Positions 62,824 to 64,000 of a DNA stretch of 64,000 bases are shown piece after piece. Numbering within the stretch: position 1 is the stretch's first letter; each line of letters opens with the position of its first letter. The DNA is from Gemmatimonadaceae bacterium (GTDB lineage Bacteria > Gemmatimonadota > Gemmatimonadetes > Gemmatimonadales > Gemmatimonadaceae), in contig DASYSS010000030.1 of NCBI GenBank assembly GCA_036003045.1, forward strand, positions 1 through 64,000, given 5' to 3'. Position numbers and translations under genes: made by a program. The notes beneath the pieces were generated by a model, which had not been told where the DNA came from, ran no database searches, and worked only from the letters and a program-made list of their open reading frames with translations.

Positions 62824-63722
62824 TCCCCCCTGGAGTGAGCAAGTCGGACGACGGGACGTTCCTCGTCGTCGGTGGCGCGACGGACGAGCGCATCCACGTC
62901 CGCCTGAGTCGTCAGGATTGATCGCGCCGGAATTACCGACGCCGGCGGCACGCGGAGGCCGCTCCGGATCACCGCCTTCCGCCCCACGTAGGACCGCGTG
63001 CCGATCACGCACCGGTCACCAATCGCCGCTTCGTGGTCGAGGATCACCTCGTGGTCGATCAGCGTGTGCGACCCGACGCACGCGTTGATGCCGAGCGCCG
63101 CGCCGACGCCGACTTCCGAATCGGCGCCGATGTCGACGCCTGGCGCGATCATCGTGAGGTGCCCGATCATCGTCCCCGCGCCGATGCTCACCGGCAGCAC
63201 GATGATCTTGCCGTTCTTCAGGCACATGTTCGGCGAGATCGTCGCCTTGTTCGACAGGTACGCGCCCTTCCCGATCGACAAGAGCGGCAGGTCGCGCAGC
63301 CACGTGTCGGGGTACGTCTGGAAATCCACGCTGCCGCGGTAGCCGAAGAGGCGAAGCGTGGCGCGCTTGAGCGATGGAATCGCCAGCACGGCATGAAAGA
63401 GCGGGCCGCAGTAGTAGATCGCGGTCCAGCAAAGTGCGTAGAGTCGCCGCGGGCCGTAGACACGATGGCCGACGTCGCGCGGGTACCGGCCCGGCGTCAC
63501 GGAGCGCAGTGTCAGGCGGCTCAGCATCCCGGCGATCAGGACGTAACCGGTCGCGTAGAGCGCCGGCGACAGCGCGAGCAGGACGTAGAAGACAATCGAA
63601 GAGCGTGTCGCCCGCGCCGCCGCGACGAGCAGCGCGAGCGGTCCTCCGACGATGACCACGAGATAGAGCGGCACAAGCGCCCGCACGATCGTCGCCCGCC
63701 ACCACGAAGTCGGTTTTTGCAT
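62820..63722 (-). CDS. membrane protein with left-handed beta-helix (hexapeptide) domain
   Basis: The 300-residue protein has three or so membrane helices in the first 130 residues (ALVPLYLVVIVGGPLALLVA, YVLLALSPALYATGYVLIAG) and a C-terminal hexapeptide-repeat domain (ISPNMCLKNGKIIVLPVSIG onward, TMIGHLTMIAPGVDIGADSE). It resembles the C-terminal region of Pls/PosA-type amino-acid ligases and some acyltransferases, but here it stands alone. The ATG at 63722 has GGAG ten bases upstream; a GTG at 63752 would add ten residues. It is divergent from the SARP/BTAD gene. Confidence 0.7.
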   Translation of the reverse strand: MQKPTSWWRATIVRALVPLYLVVIVGGPLALLVAAARATRSSIVFYVLLALSPALYATGYVLIAGMLSRLTLRSVTPGRYPRDVGHRVYGPRRLYALCWTAIYYCGPLFHAVLAIPSLKRATLRLFGYRGSVDFQTYPDTWLRDLPLLSIGKGAYLSNKATISPNMCLKNGKIIVLPVSIGAGTMIGHLTMIAPGVDIGADSEVGVGAALGINACVGSHTLIDHEVILDHEAAIGDRCVIGTRSYVGRKAVIRSGLRVPPASVIPARSILTTQADVDALVRRATDDEERPVVRLAHSRGE

Positions 63723-63733
63723 TTGATCGTTGC

Positions 63734-63755
63734 TCCGTGAGAGAATCGTCACGGA
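63734..63755. promoter_or_regulatory. dyad between LbH gene and SARP/BTAD gene
   Basis: TCCGTGA (63734-63740) and TCACGGA (63749-63755) are perfect inverted arms with an 8-base spacer, just upstream of the LbH gene start. This is an operator-like site in a divergent promoter region next to a transcription-factor gene. Confidence 0.4.
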
Positions 63756-63876
63756 CCAACGCTACGGCGCGGTCGTCGTCCGACTGTGGCGCCCGCGGGA
63801 CGCATCCGTCCCGGCTCCGTTCCTTTTCCGTTCTCGGCGCTTTGCCCGGACGCTGCCGCGCGGTATTTTCGCGGGC

Positions 63877-64000
63877 GTGAGCACTGAGCCGAACGATCGA
63901 CTCACCCTTCGCGTCCTGGGTGCCGTCTCTCTCGCCGGACGCGAAGGCGCCGAGGCGCTGCTCGCCCAACCCAAGCGCGCCGCGCTTCTCATCTACCTCG
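63877..64000 (+). CDS. start of a SARP/BTAD-type regulator, cut by window end
   Basis: Forty-one codons are visible from a GTG at 63877. The sequence LTLRVLGAVSLAGREG followed by AQPKRAALLIYL is the start of the winged-helix DNA-binding domain of BTAD/SARP activators (RLLGxxxL, QPKRxALLxYL). These proteins usually carry a BTAD domain and often extra sensor repeats. Nothing can be said about the rest. A GTG start is the first possible in-frame start after a stop. Confidence 0.75.
   Translation, partial: MSTEPNDRLTLRVLGAVSLAGREGAEALLAQPKRAALLIYL

Overview
The window is GC-rich, densely packed bacterial DNA. Secreted beta-propeller proteins, TonB-dependent receptors, a DUF1501/DUF1800 pair, Ig-like and RCC1-like lipoproteins and a transmembrane Ser/Thr kinase with a repeat-rich C-terminus suggest a diderm heterotroph of the Gemmatimonadota type. 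That placement is inferred from gene content and style only. I saw no rRNA, tRNA, CRISPR array, insertion sequence or phage gene.

Layout. 1-12.4 kb: a partial outer-membrane protein, a MATE exporter, a PnuC/ribosylnicotinamide-kinase pair, a tricorn-like protease, Sua5, a phosphate-porin-like protein divergent from a YVTN/phosphoesterase lipoprotein, IF-1 and a glycine-zipper lipoprotein. 12.5-14.7 kb: a TPP riboswitch whose 3' end carries the ribosome binding site of a TonB-dependent receptor, so the receptor probably imports thiamine. 15-22.8 kb: a quinone oxidoreductase, a giant BNR/VPS10-like propeller, a GHL10 glycosidase and a secreted amidase. 23-26.3 kb: five overlapping genes (DUF2911, TauE/SafE, DUF1634, cytochrome b, Tat-exported molybdopterin oxidoreductase) that look like a sulfite-handling unit. 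26.3-37.9 kb: a cupredoxin, DUF1501/DUF1800, a SufR-like regulator facing a DUF4142 gene across a symmetric operator, a TonB receptor/YncE pair and an M8-type metalloprotease. 37.9-42.6 kb: an aroF / chorismate mutase / tyrA / VOC / mgtE run preceded by a Tyr-rich leader peptide and an intrinsic terminator, which is a classical attenuator layout. 42.9-47.3 kb: MacA, MacB-permease and TolC-like export genes. 47.6-55.2 kb: a formate operon. 55.3-64 kb: a secreted protein of unknown function, the kinase, an Ig/RCC1 lipoprotein, a membrane LbH protein and the start of a SARP/BTAD regulator.

The formate operon is the main result. The catalytic subunit is a selenoprotein: an in-frame UGA (54885-54887) sits where formate dehydrogenases carry catalytic Cys/Sec, is followed by His, and has a bSECIS-like hairpin downstream. 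The enzyme is also rearranged. The molybdopterin subunit lacks its N-terminal [4Fe-4S] segment, which lies at the C-terminus of a separate iron-sulfur protein two genes downstream. A NuoE-NuoF fusion lies between them, and fdhD and fhs follow. Formate can thus be oxidised to CO2 with NAD reduction or captured as formyl-tetrahydrofolate.

Three different palindromic elements, two of them built from or containing short tandem repeats, start at or within about 15 bases of a stop codon (after the DUF4142, tolC-like and fhs genes). They are the main non-coding structures that the gene list does not explain.
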